A stretch of DNA of 5,968 nt from Victivallales bacterium (GTDB lineage: Bacteria > Verrucomicrobiota > Lentisphaeria > Victivallales > Victivallaceae). The DNA lies in contig DAOWBJ010000124.1 in assembly GCA_030634125.1 (NCBI GenBank), positions 1-5,968 of the forward strand, read 5' to 3'. This document shows positions 1 through 5,906 of the stretch, piece by piece; the first letter of the stretch is position 1, and the number at the start of each line of letters is the position of its first letter. The translations under genes were made by a program, and so were the position numbers. The notes under the pieces are model-generated. The model was not told where the DNA came from. It ran no database searches and was given only the letters and a program-made list of their open reading frames with translations.

Positions 1-227
1 ATATAAACAGGCACTTGTTTGCTTTTTTTCCCGGCTGCGGTCATTTTCAGAGAAGCCAAATTAATTTTCTGTTTAAAATCAATATAATAGCTGAAAGGCT
101 CACGAGGGAAACTTTTTTCATTTGAAAAAACATTTACTTTGACATTATATTTTGCTGCAAAGACAGTTTGAGTCGAGATGGCGCACAATATTATAGAAAT
201 AATAATGCATGTAAATAAATTTTTCAT
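1..227 (-). CDS. Exported protein of unknown function, N-terminal fragment
   Basis: This is an open frame on the minus strand from an ATG at 227-225 that runs off the left edge: 75 codons and no stop. The first 24 residues look like a classical Sec signal peptide: a short MKN start, a hydrophobic core (LFTCIIISIILCAIS) and a TQTVFA end giving a V-F-A cleavage site before AKYNV. The Cys at 15 is not in a good lipobox (Ile-Leu before it), so signal peptidase I is the likelier route. The mature part begins AKYNVKVNVFSNEKSFPREP and is basic and polar, with no recognised domain in the visible 51 residues. A weak GGGA lies about 7 nt before the start. The gene diverges from proS. Product unknown; cell-envelope or secreted location is inferred from the signal peptide only. 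Confidence 0.72.
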   Translation of the reverse strand, partial: MKNLFTCIIISIILCAISTQTVFAAKYNVKVNVFSNEKSFPREPFSYYIDFKQKINLASLKMTAAGKKSKQVPVY

Positions 228-428
228 AATCAAATCCCAAGTTTCTATAGATAGTTTTATAGAACAAAAATACAACTTCTTCTCTATTCTTTCAAGTAAA
301 TTTAACTTTAATCTGTTTTTCTACCGTCAGCTTATAGGCTTAGGGGTTGCAAAAATGATATTTTAAAGTAAGTTATTTTTTTATGTTTAACTAACTTTTT
401 ATATATAACCAGCAGGGTTTTACGCATT
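228..428. promoter_or_regulatory. Divergent A+T-rich intergenic region
   Basis: This is the 201-bp gap between two divergently oriented starts, so it should hold promoters for both genes. It is strongly A+T-rich, and many weak -10-like boxes occur (for example TATATA around 402-407), but no -35/-10 pair stands out. An inverted repeat TTCTATA (243-249) / TATAGAA (258-264) with an 8-nt gap lies in the presumed leader of the minus-strand gene and could be an operator or a weak hairpin. No tRNA, riboswitch or T-box-like structure was recognised ahead of proS. Confidence 0.4.
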
Positions 429-2165
429 ATGAAAATGAGCAAAATGGTCGGACGCCGTATTAAAGAAGATCCCAAAGACGCTAAAACAGTAAGTCATAAA
501 TTTTTAATTCGCGGCGGCTATGCCCGCATGGTGTCGGCGGGAATATATTCTTTATTGCCGGTTGGTAAGCGGATTGTCGATAAGATTGAAGCTGTTATCC
601 GTGATGAAATGAATAAAATTGAAGGTCAGGAAATCCTTATGCCGGTAGTTTTGCCGGCGGAATTATGGGAAGAGTCCGGGCGTTACGAATCGGTTGGACA
701 GGAACTTCTGCGCTTTCAGGACCGCAACGGTAAAAAAATGCTTTTGGCGATGACGCATGAGGAAGCTGTATGTCATTTAGTGCGGACCGAGTTGAGCAGT
801 TACAAGCAATTGCCGTCAATGGTTTATCAGATTCAAACTAAATACCGTGATGAAGCCAGGCCCCGCGCCGGTCTTATCAGGGTTCGTGAATTTACCATGA
901 AAGATGCCTATTCTTTTCACATTTCGCAGGAATGCCTGGATGAATATTATCAAAGAGCACATCAAGCTTATGTTAATATTTTCCGCCGCGTCGGTATGAA
1001 CGATGTTCTTTCCATTGAATCTAATTCCGGCATGATGGGTGGTAAGGTTTCGCATGAATTTATGGCTATTTCCGAGAACGGCGAAGATACAATTTTTGTT
1101 TCACCGGACGGCAGCTACCGCGCGAACCGTGAAATTGCCACCGCTGCCTGGAAGTTTCAAAAAGAAGCCGCGCTTGAATTGGAAAAAGTTCATACTCCAA
1201 ATGCTAAAACGATTGAAGAAGTCGCGAATTTCCTTAGTGTTAAAGCAGAAAATACCGGGAAAGCGGTATTTTATAAGAATGATGTCAGCGGCGAACTGAT
1301 TTTTGCGGTAATCCGCGGAGATCTCGACGTAAATGAAAGCAAACTGCAAAATATTGCTTTGGCCGCGGAATTATCTTTCGCTGATGATGACGCGATCCGC
1401 ACGACCGGCTGTGAACCCGGCTTTGCGTCCCCTCTGGCTGTTGACAGCACTAAAGTAAAAATAATTGTTGACCTTTCAGTGCTTGAATCATCTAATCTTG
1501 TCGTCGGAGCTAATGATGCGGATTACCATTACAAAAACTTCAATTTTGAAAGGGATATGACAAATACTAAAGATGTTATAATTGCGGATATCGCAACAGT
1601 CCGGGCTGGCGATCCCTGCCCTGTAACAGGCGAACCGCTGCTCGAAAAACGCGGCATTGAAGTTGGCAATATTTTCCAGCTCGGCACCAAATATACAGAT
1701 GCTATGAATTGTACTGTCCTGGATCAGAACGGCAAAGCTAAAAGCTTGATTATGGGTTGTTACGGCATTGGCGTCGGGCGAACCATGGCATCAGTAATAG
1801 AGCAGAGCAATGACAATTTCGGACCAGTCTGGCCGATAACAATAGCACCTTTTCAAGTACAGCTTTGCGCTTTGAATCCTAAAAAAGAGAATGTGGCGGA
1901 AGTCAGTGATAAAATCTATAATGACTTGACTGCCGCCGGAATCGAAGTACTTTATGATGATAGAGGCGAAAAAGCCGGCTTTATGTTTAATGACGCGGAC
2001 TTGCTGGGAATTCCATTGCGTCTGGTTGTTTCACCGAAAACTGTTGGCGGCGGGCAGGTTGAATTCAAACGCCGCGGCATTCGTGAAGGAGATTTGCTCG
2101 AAATTGATAATATCGTTGAGACAATGAAGAAGTTGATTGACGACGAATACAAAAAATACGAATAA
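429..2165 (+). CDS. proS: Prolyl-tRNA synthetase, bacterial type with editing domain
   Basis: Class II aminoacyl-tRNA synthetase that charges tRNA-Pro with proline in the cytoplasm. The 578 residues fit the bacterial (E. coli-like) form. The N-terminus has the family opening (MKMSKMVGRR, then SAGIYSLLPVGKR at 36-48). The catalytic core shows MTHEE at 108-112, motif 2 at about 137-155 (TKYRDEARPRAGLIRVREF) and motif 3 with GIGVGR ending at Arg451. Between motifs 2 and 3 lies the inserted editing (INS) domain, about 225-380, which removes mischarged alanine. It keeps a Lys at 278 in the place of the family's key lysine, RGD at 296-298, the GxxxP loop (GFASP, 331-335) and His367. The C-terminal anticodon-binding domain starts near 468 (WPITIAPFQVQ) and includes GIEVLYDDRGEKAGFMF. 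An AGGG lies 11 nt before the start, which is the start expected from family alignment. No truncation or frameshift is seen. Confidence 0.97.
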   Translation: MKMSKMVGRRIKEDPKDAKTVSHKFLIRGGYARMVSAGIYSLLPVGKRIVDKIEAVIRDEMNKIEGQEILMPVVLPAELWEESGRYESVGQELLRFQDRNGKKMLLAMTHEEAVCHLVRTELSSYKQLPSMVYQIQTKYRDEARPRAGLIRVREFTMKDAYSFHISQECLDEYYQRAHQAYVNIFRRVGMNDVLSIESNSGMMGGKVSHEFMAISENGEDTIFVSPDGSYRANREIATAAWKFQKEAALELEKVHTPNAKTIEEVANFLSVKAENTGKAVFYKNDVSGELIFAVIRGDLDVNESKLQNIALAAELSFADDDAIRTTGCEPGFASPLAVDSTKVKIIVDLSVLESSNLVVGANDADYHYKNFNFERDMTNTKDVIIADIATVRAGDPCPVTGEPLLEKRGIEVGNIFQLGTKYTDAMNCTVLDQNGKAKSLIMGCYGIGVGRTMASVIEQSNDNFGPVWPITIAPFQVQLCALNPKKENVAEVSDKIYNDLTAAGIEVLYDDRGEKAGFMFNDADLLGIPLRLVVSPKTVGGGQVEFKRRGIREGDLLEIDNIVETMKKLIDDEYKKYE

Positions 2166-2184
2166 ATTATAAAGAAGTAATCAT

Positions 2185-2220
2185 GGTGCAGTTATCAGTA
2201 AAAACTAATAACTGAAAACT
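2185..2220. repeat. Left arm of inverted repeat flanking the S23-type gene
   Basis: This 36-bp stretch between proS and the four-helix-bundle gene is the imperfect reverse complement of 2610-2644. It begins GGTGCAGTTATCAGTAAAA; the reverse complement of the right arm begins GGTGCAGTAATCAGTAAAA. By hand alignment, 30 of 35 positions match with one 1-base gap. An extra AGTAATCA (2176-2183) just outside is matched by AGTAATCA within the reverse complement of 2651-2661. The arm also folds on itself: CAGTTATCAGT (2189-2199), loop AAAA, ACTAATAACTG (2204-2214), 10 of 11 pairs. No T-run follows, so it is not a classical terminator. Confidence 0.8.
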
Positions 2221-2245
2221 TTAAGAAACAGGATAATAGGTAAAA

Positions 2246-2599
2246 ATGAAATTTGAAGATATTGAAATTTGGAAAAAATCGGCACGTCTTTCGGCTGATT
2301 TGTATAAACATTTTGCCGAAATCAATGATTATGGTTTCAGAGATCAAATAACTCGCTCAGAATTATCTATTCCAAGTAATATCGCTGAAGGAGCTGAAAG
2401 AAGCTCCAAAAAAGATTTTATTCGCTTTCTCCAATATGCACAAGGCTCCTGCGGAGAACTAAGAACTCAAATTTATATAGGGGTAGATATTGGTTATATC
2501 TCACAAGAAAAAGGTAAGAAATGGATACAGACAACTCGTGAATTATCAGCCATGTTGGTTGGTTTTGTTAGCTCAATTCGAAAGCAATTAAAAACTTGA
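2246..2599 (+). CDS. Four-helix-bundle protein, S23 / rRNA intervening-sequence family
   Basis: A 117-residue protein that I recognise as the four-helix-bundle family named after the S23 protein encoded inside 23S rRNA intervening sequences. Signs are the opening MKFEDIEIWKKSARLSADLY, the middle LSIPSNIAEGAERSSKKDFI (about 50-69; the SIPSNIAEG core is the family hallmark), then FLQYAQGSCGELRTQI and a C-terminal amphipathic helix ending SSIRKQLKT. Length is typical and the gene looks intact. The biochemical role is not settled; structural relatives include the Avd accessory protein of diversity-generating retroelements, but no reverse transcriptase is visible here. An AGG at 2238-2240 lies 5 nt before the ATG. 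It sits 80 bp after proS and 80 bp before nifU, inside an inverted repeat, and looks more A+T-rich than its neighbours, which suggests a recent insertion rather than a working part of the neighbouring operon. Confidence 0.9.
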   Translation: MKFEDIEIWKKSARLSADLYKHFAEINDYGFRDQITRSELSIPSNIAEGAERSSKKDFIRFLQYAQGSCGELRTQIYIGVDIGYISQEKGKKWIQTTRELSAMLVGFVSSIRKQLKT

Positions 2600-2609
2600 A
2601 AAGATATTC

Positions 2610-2644
2610 AGTTTTCGGTATTTTGTTTTACTGATTACTGCACC
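2610..2644. repeat. Right arm of inverted repeat flanking the S23-type gene
   Basis: A 35-bp stretch 11 bp after the four-helix-bundle stop codon, reverse-complementary to 2185-2220 with five mismatches and one gap. Its outer end, TACTGATTACTGCACC (2629-2644), pairs with GGTGCAGTTATCAGTA (2185-2200) at 15 of 16 positions. In a transcript the two arms could pair and close a loop of about 390 nt holding the whole gene. Confidence 0.8.
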
Positions 2645-2661
2645 CTGACAACTGATTACTG
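2630..2661. repeat. Direct repeat ACTGATTACTG x2
   Basis: The 11-mer ACTGATTACTG occurs at 2630-2640 and again, identically, at 2651-2661. The first copy is part of the right inverted-repeat arm; the second lies outside it and ends 7 nt before the nifU ribosome binding site. Related forms (AGTAATCA, AGTTATCAGT) occur in the opposite orientation at 2176-2199, so both sides of the four-helix-bundle gene carry a doubled copy of the motif. Confidence 0.85.
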
Positions 2662-2668
2662 AAAAAAC

Positions 2669-2673
2669 AGGAG
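2669..2673 (+). promoter_or_regulatory. nifU ribosome binding site
   Basis: AGGAG lies 6 nt before the nifU ATG at 2680, the strongest Shine-Dalgarno sequence in the window. It is part of an AAACAGGA (2665-2672) that also occurs before the four-helix-bundle gene (2226-2233). Confidence 0.85.
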
Positions 2674-2679
2674 ATTCCA

Positions 2680-3534
2680 ATGTGGGATTATAATGATAAA
2701 GTGATGGATCATTTTCTTCATCCGCGCAATGTGGGTGAAGTAAAAGATGCCGACGGCGTTGGACAGGTGGGCAATATGTCCTGCGGCGACGCATTAAAAC
2801 TAAGTTTTAAATTAGATAAAGACGGCAGAATTTGCGAAGCTAAGTTTCAAACTTTCGGCTGCGCCAGCGCGATTGCCTCCTCGTCGGCTTTAACCGAACT
2901 GATACAAGGTATGACCCTGGATGAAGCGGAAAAAATAACCAATAAAGATATTGTTAATATCCTCGGAGATTTGCCGGAGGCAAAACTGCATTGTTCCGTA
3001 ATGGGAATGGAAGCTTTACAGGCGGCAATAGCGAATTACCGCGGCGAAGAAAGCGAACATGGAAGCGAAGATAATCATGTGGGACGCATTGTCTGTAAAT
3101 GTTTTAGCGTTACTGATACTAAAATTCGCAAGACCGCGATTAATAACAATTTGCACACAGTTGAGGAAATTACTGATTATTGCAAAGCTGGCGGAGCTTG
3201 CGGTTCATGCCTGGAAGAAATTCAGGATATTCTTGATGGCCTTTGGAAAGAGAAGAAAACTGAAAGCACTTCGTCAAAGCAAGCGGAATTTTTGAGTTTA
3301 CCGCTAATTCAGCGTGTCCTCAAAGTCCAGGAGATTATTGACAGTGAAGTTAAACCCATGCTGGAACAGGACGGCGGTGGAATAGACCTGATTGATATGA
3401 AAGATAATGTCGTTTTTGTAAAGCTTACCGGGCATTGCGCATCCTGTCCCAGCGCCGGAGTAACACTCAAAAGCGGTGTTGAAGCAGTATTAAAGGATTG
3501 TCTTTTCCCTGAAATAGTTGTTGAAAATGTTTAA
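2680..3534 (+). CDS. nifU: Full-length NifU, Fe-S cluster assembly scaffold
   Basis: Cytoplasmic scaffold on which Fe-S clusters are built from sulfur delivered by NifS and then passed to target proteins. The 284 residues contain all three classic NifU domains. The IscU-like N-domain (1 to about 122) opens MWDYNDKVMDHFLHPRNVGE and carries ligand cysteines C35 (in SCGDA, with D37), C61 (FGCASAIASSSALTE) and C105 (HCSVMG). The central [2Fe-2S] BFD-like domain (about 134-185) has C139-x-C141 and C174-x-x-C177, plus an extra C168 that I do not expect in Azotobacter NifU. The C-terminal Nfu-type domain (about 208-284) has the cluster-binding C253-x-x-C256 (GHCASCPSAG) after EQDGGGIDLIDM. All expected ligands are present. 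The start has AGGAG at a 6-nt distance and matches the family N-terminus. nifS follows after 14 bp. The most likely role here is general Fe-S assembly, because no nitrogenase genes are visible. Confidence 0.96.
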   Translation: MWDYNDKVMDHFLHPRNVGEVKDADGVGQVGNMSCGDALKLSFKLDKDGRICEAKFQTFGCASAIASSSALTELIQGMTLDEAEKITNKDIVNILGDLPEAKLHCSVMGMEALQAAIANYRGEESEHGSEDNHVGRIVCKCFSVTDTKIRKTAINNNLHTVEEITDYCKAGGACGSCLEEIQDILDGLWKEKKTESTSSKQAEFLSLPLIQRVLKVQEIIDSEVKPMLEQDGGGIDLIDMKDNVVFVKLTGHCASCPSAGVTLKSGVEAVLKDCLFPEIVVENV

Positions 3535-3548
3535 GAGGCATTAGGATT

Positions 3549-4736
3549 ATGACTGACAAAAAACTTATTTATCTGGATAATAACGCGACTACAGCTGTGG
3601 CTCCTGAAGTATTCGAGGCTATGCGCCCGTATTTTTGTGAACAATACGGCAATCCGGGCAGTATTCATGCCTTCGGCGGTTCGATAATGTCCAAAATAGA
3701 ACATGCCCGCGCACAGGTTTCGGCACTTATCGGTGCTACCCGAAAAGACAGACACGATAAATTCACCGAGGTTATTTTCACCAGTTGCGGCACGGAAAGC
3801 GACAATACCGCGATAAACAGCGCTTTGCAGGTTTGTCATAAAAAGAAAAAAGTTATTATGTCGGCAGTTGAACATCCTGCCGTTTTCAGTTTAGGCAAGG
3901 ATCTGGAAAAGCGCGGCTATCCGGTGTCTTATGTACCGGTTGATTCTCACGGTGCGCTGGATATGGAACGTTACGAGGAAATGATTGATACCGAAACCGC
4001 GATTGTTTCGATAATGTGGGCAAATAATGAAACAGGAAACATTTATCCGGTTGAAAAATGTGCTGAAATAGCTCACCGCTACGGGGCTTTGTTCCATACA
4101 GACGCGGTTCAGACAATAGGCAAGATTCCATGCAATATGGCTGATTCTCAAATAGATATGTTAAGTTTATCCGGACACAAACTACACGCCCCTAAAGGAG
4201 TGGGTGCTTTATATCTGCGGCGGGGGGTTCGCTTCCGACCTGTTCAAATCGGCGGACATCAGGAACGCGGACGCCGCGCCGGGACTGAAAACGTCGCTTC
4301 AATTATTGGTTTAGGCAAGGCGGCGGAACTGGCTATGCGTTCTATGGAAGAAAAGAATACCCGCATAAAAGCTTTACGCGATAGACTGGAACGCGGTTTA
4401 TGTGAAAATATTCCAAAAACGAAAGTTTTTGGAGATATCAAAAACCGTTTACCTAATACAACTTTAATTGGGTTTGAGTCTATTGAGGGCGAGTCTATTT
4501 TAATGATGATGGACTGCTTTGGTATTTGCGCCTCAAGCGGCAGTGCCTGCACGACCGGAAGCCTGGAGCCGTCGCACGTTTTGCGGGCGATGGGAATACC
4601 GGATGCAATTGCTCATGGTGCGATTCGCTTCAGTTTGTCAGTCTACAATACTCAGGAAGAAATAGATTTTGTCATCAAGGAAATGCCCGCAATAATAGCT
4701 CATTTAAGAAAAATATCAGAAGGTATCGAACATTAA
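3549..4736 (+). CDS. nifS: Cysteine desulfurase NifS
   Basis: PLP-dependent enzyme that takes sulfur from L-cysteine (leaving alanine) and passes it as a persulfide to NifU. The 395 residues match the family length. The N-terminus has YLDNNATT (8-15) and YGNPGSIHAFG (33-43). The cofactor site shows TSCGTESDN (78-86), His109 in VEHP, NNETG (159-163), Asp185 in HTDAVQ and Lys211 in SGHKLHAPKG, the Schiff-base lysine. RRAGTENV is at 242-249. The catalytic Cys is C334 within SSGSACTTGSLEPSHVL, the short-loop NifS/IscS (class I) form; the C-terminal region (RAMGIP, AHGAIRFSLS) resembles NifS more than IscS. An AGAGG at 3534-3538 lies 10 nt before the ATG, while AGGA at 3543-3546 is too close to be ideal. 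It sits in an operon with nifU, and with that partner the call of NifS rather than IscS is strong. Confidence 0.95.
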   Translation: MTDKKLIYLDNNATTAVAPEVFEAMRPYFCEQYGNPGSIHAFGGSIMSKIEHARAQVSALIGATRKDRHDKFTEVIFTSCGTESDNTAINSALQVCHKKKKVIMSAVEHPAVFSLGKDLEKRGYPVSYVPVDSHGALDMERYEEMIDTETAIVSIMWANNETGNIYPVEKCAEIAHRYGALFHTDAVQTIGKIPCNMADSQIDMLSLSGHKLHAPKGVGALYLRRGVRFRPVQIGGHQERGRRAGTENVASIIGLGKAAELAMRSMEEKNTRIKALRDRLERGLCENIPKTKVFGDIKNRLPNTTLIGFESIEGESILMMMDCFGICASSGSACTTGSLEPSHVLRAMGIPDAIAHGAIRFSLSVYNTQEEIDFVIKEMPAIIAHLRKISEGIEH

Positions 4737-4756
4737 TCCTTTATTAATTTAACATT

Positions 4757-5632
4757 ATGAAAAAATCACTTGCACATCTTCCTCTGAACAAAAAACAGGA
4801 GCTTAAAAGGCTTAAGTCCATCATTCTGGCAACTGCGCCGGAGACGGAATTTATAATCCTTTTCGGAAGTCACGCCCGTGGCGATTGGGTGGATGATGAA
4901 TATGTGGAAGATTATATTACCTACTCATACAAAAGCGATTTTGATATTCTCGCGATTACCTCAGATAAGAAATCGGCAGATAAAGAAAGTCCCTGGATGA
5001 AGATTGAAAATGAATACTATGGAGCCTTTCATGACCGCACGTCTGTTGATATTATCCGCCATCATATTCAAGAAGTGAATGGCAAGCTCAAAGAGGGGCA
5101 TTATTTCTTTTCGGACATAAAAAAAGAAGGTGTACTGCTCTACAATTCCGGCAAATATAAGCTCGAAAGAAGACGTACAATCGACCCGGCAAGAAGACTG
5201 GAAATTGCCGTTGATGATTTTGAACAATGGTTTGAAAGTGCAAACGATTTTTTGTGGGGATATCAACAATATTTAAAAAGTAGAAAATATAAAATAGCTG
5301 CTTTTGAACTTCATCAGGCAACAGAGCGTTTTTATGGGGCGGCTATACTGGTAGTTTCAGGCTACAAACCCAAAACACATAATATAGAAAAACTTGGCAA
5401 GATAGCTTTGCGTTACTATTCTGAATTCCTCAAAATTTTCCCTAAAAAAACTGACGAGGAGAAACGTCTTTTCAAGCAGTTGAAAAAAGCCTATATCGAT
5501 GCCCGTTATAAAAAAGATTATTTTGTAACAAAAGAAGAATTAGCATATCTCGCAAAACGCGTTGAAAAGCTCCGCAATTTGGTAGAAAAAACCTGCAAAG
5601 CCAAAATAGAAAGTTTAAAAAATGCAGTATGA
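4757..5632 (+). CDS. Nucleotidyltransferase-HEPN fusion protein
   Basis: A 291-residue protein with two parts. The N-terminal minimal nucleotidyltransferase (about 1-130) has GSHARGD (37-43), the metal-binding pair in SDFDIL (D61, D63) and a likely third acidic residue, D98, in TSVDII. A segment of about 16 residues (WVDDEYVEDYITYSYK) separates GSHARGD from SDFDIL, as in a subgroup of this fusion family. The C-terminal HEPN domain (about 145-280) has LHQATERFYGAAILVVSGYKPKTHN, then AYIDARYKKDYF, and resembles the HEPN domain of sacsin. The canonical R-x4-6-H RNase motif is not seen, so nuclease activity is doubtful. Separate nucleotidyltransferase and HEPN genes form toxin-antitoxin pairs; what the fused form does is not established. 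It starts 20 bp after nifS, but no Shine-Dalgarno sequence precedes the ATG, so translation may depend on coupling or be weak. Confidence 0.88.
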   Translation: MKKSLAHLPLNKKQELKRLKSIILATAPETEFIILFGSHARGDWVDDEYVEDYITYSYKSDFDILAITSDKKSADKESPWMKIENEYYGAFHDRTSVDIIRHHIQEVNGKLKEGHYFFSDIKKEGVLLYNSGKYKLERRRTIDPARRLEIAVDDFEQWFESANDFLWGYQQYLKSRKYKIAAFELHQATERFYGAAILVVSGYKPKTHNIEKLGKIALRYYSEFLKIFPKKTDEEKRLFKQLKKAYIDARYKKDYFVTKEELAYLAKRVEKLRNLVEKTCKAKIESLKNAV

Positions 5633-5651
5633 ATTTCAGGTCAAGGATTAA

Positions 5652-5736
5652 ATATGTAGCCACCTCTGTCTCAGAGGTGCAGATGCCTGAACGGCTGAGA
5701 CAGCCGTTGCTTCGTGCAAATGCCGGCATAAGTTTT
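5652..5736. repeat. Array unit 1
   Basis: An 85-bp unit. Hairpin A is at 5661-5679 and hairpin B at 5690-5708, both perfect 8-bp stems. The stretch after hairpin B reads GCTTCGTGCAAATG, different from units 2 and 3. It is preceded by AAGGATTA, not by the CATAAGTTTT that precedes the other units, so this marks the left edge of the array. Confidence 0.9.
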
Positions 5737-5819
5737 ATATGTAGCCGCCTCTGTCTCAGAGGTGCAGACGCCTGAACGGCTGAGACAGCCGTTACTTGTG
5801 AAATGCCGGCATAAGTTTT
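5737..5819. repeat. Array unit 2
   Basis: An 83-bp unit. Hairpin A (5746-5764) carries an A-to-G change at 5747, which turns one A-T pair into a G-T (G-U in RNA) pair, so the stem survives at the RNA level. Hairpin B (5775-5793) is perfect. The linker has one T-to-C change (CAGACGCCTG). The post-hairpin stretch is the shortest of the three (ACTTGTGAAATG). Confidence 0.9.
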
Positions 5820-5906
5820 ATATGTAGCCACCTCTGTCTCAGAGGTGCAGATGCCTGAACGGCTGAGACAGCCGTTACTACATCGTGAAATGTCGGCATA
5901 AGTTTT
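5820..5906. repeat. Array unit 3, with inverted ends
   Basis: An 87-bp unit. Hairpin A is at 5829-5847 and hairpin B at 5858-5876. Unlike the other units it ends hairpin B with ACTACAT, so ATGTAG (5822-5827) and CTACAT (5878-5883) form a 6-bp outer stem enclosing both hairpins, a three-way-junction shape of 62 nt. Its tail has TGTCGGCA, breaking the TGCCGGCA palindrome of units 1 and 2. Confidence 0.85.

Noticed and set aside
178..366. 62-codon plus-strand open frame before proS
   Set aside because: It overlaps the signal-peptide coding start on the other strand, has no ribosome binding site, and its composition is that of A+T-rich intergenic DNA.
2246..2599. Avd accessory protein of a diversity-generating retroelement
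   Set aside because: No reverse transcriptase, template repeat or variable repeat is visible, and the sequence fits the S23 family better.
2185..2644. Ordinary insertion sequence around the four-helix-bundle gene
   Set aside because: The encoded protein is not a transposase, and no exact target-site duplication flanks the inverted arms; any movement would need help from elsewhere.
4259..4552. 97-codon minus-strand open frame inside nifS
   Set aside because: It is antisense to strongly conserved nifS coding sequence, with no recognisable protein features.
2680..4736. Part of a nitrogen-fixation gene cluster
   Set aside because: Only nifU and nifS are present, with proS and a nucleotidyltransferase-HEPN gene around them; no nifHDK, nifB or nifEN sequence is seen in the window.
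5661..5708. Rho-independent terminator for the upstream operon
   Set aside because: The hairpins are not followed by a T-run, and they repeat three times with the same spacing.
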